Shown: piece by piece, positions 62,567 through 64,000 of the stretch
How positions within the stretch are numbered: the stretch's first letter is position 1
How the letters are laid out: each line of letters starts with the position of its first letter
Source of the DNA: UBA5614 sp034678545
GTDB lineage: Bacteria > Cloacimonadota > Cloacimonadia > Cloacimonadales > Cloacimonadaceae
Length of the DNA stretch: 64,000 bases
NCBI GenBank assembly: GCA_034678545.1
Contig: JAXDBS010000024.1
Location: 1 to 64,000 of the forward strand
Direction: 5' to 3'
The notes under the pieces: generated by a model
What the model was told of the DNA's origin: nothing
What the model saw: the letters and a program-made list of their open reading frames with translations, nothing else
The model's database searches: none
Program-made: the position numbers and the translations under genes

Positions 62567-63841
62567 TCAGGGCAATAGGATAAACTTTCCGGTGGATACC
62601 GTTTTCCCGGTTTCGATTCTGTATAGATAACATCCGCCGCCGGACCCGGAAACCAGGTCCGCAGATGCGGTCTCTGCCTTGCCCTGCGCCAGCTGGAAGG
62701 TGGATACCAGTTGTCCTTTGAGATTATAGATCCCGATTATTCCTGCTTTTTCGTCCGGAGCCCGGAAAGTGATTTTACCGTTCAGCCGGGCGGGATTGGG
62801 ATACACGGTCACTCCGGATCGCTGGCTTTGGACTTCATCATGTAATGCTGTTCCATCAAAGTAAAGCTTGAGGTCGGTGGGGGCGAGGCCGACAGTGTAC
62901 TCTTTCCAGAAACTCAGGTCCGGATGCAGGAGGCGCACCATGCCGCTGCCGCCCCAGTTGGGATCGAGGACCGCCACGAGGGCGTCCGTGCCTTGCACAA
63001 CCAGCCCCCCGTGGGGCAGGGGATTACTCACGCCGTTCAGGATGGAGAAGTCAGAGGCGTCATACCTGTAGAGATTTGTCCCTGCCGCATCGCCCGCCAA
63101 GGCGATACCGTCCCCGCCGATCCAGATTCCGCCAAGGCTGCCGCCCAGGGCCACAGTATGGATGACTTCATCGTTTTCCGGATCGATTACGCAGACCGCG
63201 CCCACGACACTGGTCCAGTTGCCCGTGCAGGAAACATGCAGCAGGCCGGCGTGTTCCACAATGTACTGCGGATTGGCAGAAACCGGTATGGTGGCGCTGA
63301 CGGAAAAAGTGTCCAGATCGATCACGGAGACGGAGCTGTTGGCATAGTTATTCTGCCAGCCGCCCGTGTTGGTCACATAGAGCTTGCCGCCCCAGGCGCA
63401 GAGCGCTTCGGGAGCGGTGCCTACCTGAACGGAACCGGCCACGGAATTTTGGGCGGGATCGATCTTGTAAACTTTATTCGTAAAGAGACCGGTCACATAG
63501 AGAAAGCCGTCAGCCAGACAGGCGTCCCAGGGATTGCAGCCGCTTTCGATCAGGATGTTGGCCAGGCTGGCGCCGCTCTGGCGGCTGATCTTCTGGATTG
63601 CATTGTCACCCGAATTCACGCTCCAGAGCCAGTCCCCGTCCACGATCATCTTGTTGGGGGTGAGGCCCAACTGGCAAAAGCTGTTCTGCACCTGGTCCGT
63701 GCCGGTGTCGATCCGGCTCAGGGTGCGGGATTCGGAATTCACCACATAGATAAGCTCCGCCTGCAAAGGCGGAAACACAGCAAGACAAAACAACAGCAAA
63801 AGCATTTGTTTGTAACAGCGGAAACCAGCGCTGGGGGCCAT
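62567..63841 (-). CDS. Secreted YncE-like beta-propeller with type-A-like sorting domain; BtuG-like candidate
   Basis: 424 residues from the ATG at 63841 (GAGGTG just upstream; an in-frame GTG lies at 63847). A signal peptide (to ~30) precedes a YVTN/YncE-type propeller (~31-330) with repeated phrases such as IYVVNSESRTLSRIDTGTD, LYVTNTGGW and VSVIDLDTFSVSATIPVSA. The C-terminus is a sorting-type domain (VYPNPARLNG, GIYNLKGQLVSTF, CYLYRIETG). The gene follows a cobalamin riboswitch. In Bacteroides, BtuG is a surface beta-propeller that captures B12 for BtuB; fold, export and riboswitch make this a good analogue, but ligand binding is inferred. It has a sorting tag rather than a lipobox. Confidence 0.82.
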   Translation of the reverse strand: MAPSAGFRCYKQMLLLLFCLAVFPPLQAELIYVVNSESRTLSRIDTGTDQVQNSFCQLGLTPNKMIVDGDWLWSVNSGDNAIQKISRQSGASLANILIESGCNPWDACLADGFLYVTGLFTNKVYKIDPAQNSVAGSVQVGTAPEALCAWGGKLYVTNTGGWQNNYANSSVSVIDLDTFSVSATIPVSANPQYIVEHAGLLHVSCTGNWTSVVGAVCVIDPENDEVIHTVALGGSLGGIWIGGDGIALAGDAAGTNLYRYDASDFSILNGVSNPLPHGGLVVQGTDALVAVLDPNWGGSGMVRLLHPDLSFWKEYTVGLAPTDLKLYFDGTALHDEVQSQRSGVTVYPNPARLNGKITFRAPDEKAGIIGIYNLKGQLVSTFQLAQGKAETASADLVSGSGGGCYLYRIETGKTVSTGKFILLP

Positions 63842-63884
63842 CTTCACCTCTTACTTAAATCAGTGTGCGTGACCCGGGGTGAAT

Positions 63885-64000
63885 GCACCAGGACCGGTTG
63901 TCATCGCTCCGTAAACCCGGTCCGACCCGGTGGCAGGTTTCCTGGCTCACAGCGGTTTGCCCCTCAGGGCGCTGAACTGCCTTCCCATCCCGCACCCGGG
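63885..64000 (-). promoter_or_regulatory. Cobalamin riboswitch (5' end beyond window edge)
   Basis: On the minus strand the B12 box GAGCCAGGAAACCTGCC lies at 63948-63932, preceded by ACCGCTGTGAG and the GGGAA core. Downstream, GGACCGG (63923-63917) pairs with CCGGTCC (63897-63891), a plausible expression-platform hairpin between the aptamer and the ribosome-binding site of the propeller gene. Cobalamin binding normally lowers expression. The 5' part is cut off by the window end, so subclass cannot be assigned with certainty. Confidence 0.88.

Noticed and set aside
1..64000. tRNA, rRNA, prophage or replication origin
   Set aside because: No cloverleaf-like sequence, rRNA segment, integrase/capsid gene or DnaA-box cluster was noticed by eye; a tRNA scan was not possible.

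Overview
This 64 kb window is bacterial and looks like a Gram-negative member of the Fibrobacterota-Chlorobi-Bacteroidota (FCB) group. The best guess is a Cloacimonadota-type genome, but that is inference and the sequence alone does not prove it. The pointers are many very large secreted modular proteins, C-terminal type-A-like sorting tags (PNPF...YDIKGR...G.Y), a gingipain-type C25 peptidase, a PorV-like outer-membrane protein, a PorE-like TPR/propeller/OmpA protein and several predicted outer-membrane barrels.

Layout. 1-827: 3' end of a comM-type AAA+ gene. 992-14692: three giant secreted proteins, namely an S8 subtilase, a parallel beta-helix protein on the minus strand, and a C25 peptidase that shares most of its C-terminal modules with the subtilase. 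A second, decayed copy of the comM 3' end lies just after the subtilase. 14711-15198: terminator, a cluster of short palindromic repeats and the first of three copies of a dispersed palindromic repeat. 15336-18825 (minus): phosphate transporter, truncated DUF486 gene, HAD phosphatase and pyridoxamine-kinase-like gene. 19167-20541: cNMP-binding histidine kinase and ribosomal protein L28. 20601-23363 (minus): recX, recA, thpR and an adenosine-specific-kinase-family gene. 23595-31465: mixed housekeeping genes (folC, dxr, tsaE, xth, macro domain) with a pilin-like protein, a PorV-like protein and a secreted cyclophilin. 32115-38724: PEGA-repeat protein, PorE-like protein and an FG-GAP protein. 38988-50403: a long run of genes on one strand (lepB, hemW, cca, an 'AsnB-like' secreted protein, MCE protein, metallopeptidase/propeller/barrel fusion, pepA, CoA-transferase A and B) ending at a terminator. 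50657-60094 (minus): a 3145-residue surface protein. 60526-60927: a truncated ABC permease abutting the third repeat copy. 61145-64000: an outer-membrane barrel protein and a secreted beta-propeller preceded by a cobalamin riboswitch that runs off the window edge.

How it fits together. Much of the window serves the cell envelope: outer-membrane and secretion components, signal peptidase, lipid-transport MCE protein, surface peptidases and large adhesin-like proteins. Secreted proteins carry one of two C-terminal endings: the type-A-like tag (28902, 36514 and 62567 genes) or a different short Fn3-like domain shared by the four largest proteins. The most interesting leads are this second ending as a possible sorting signal, the B12-riboswitch-controlled BtuG-like propeller, the interchangeable C-terminal cassette on two unrelated peptidases, and the repeat families linked to gene remnants.
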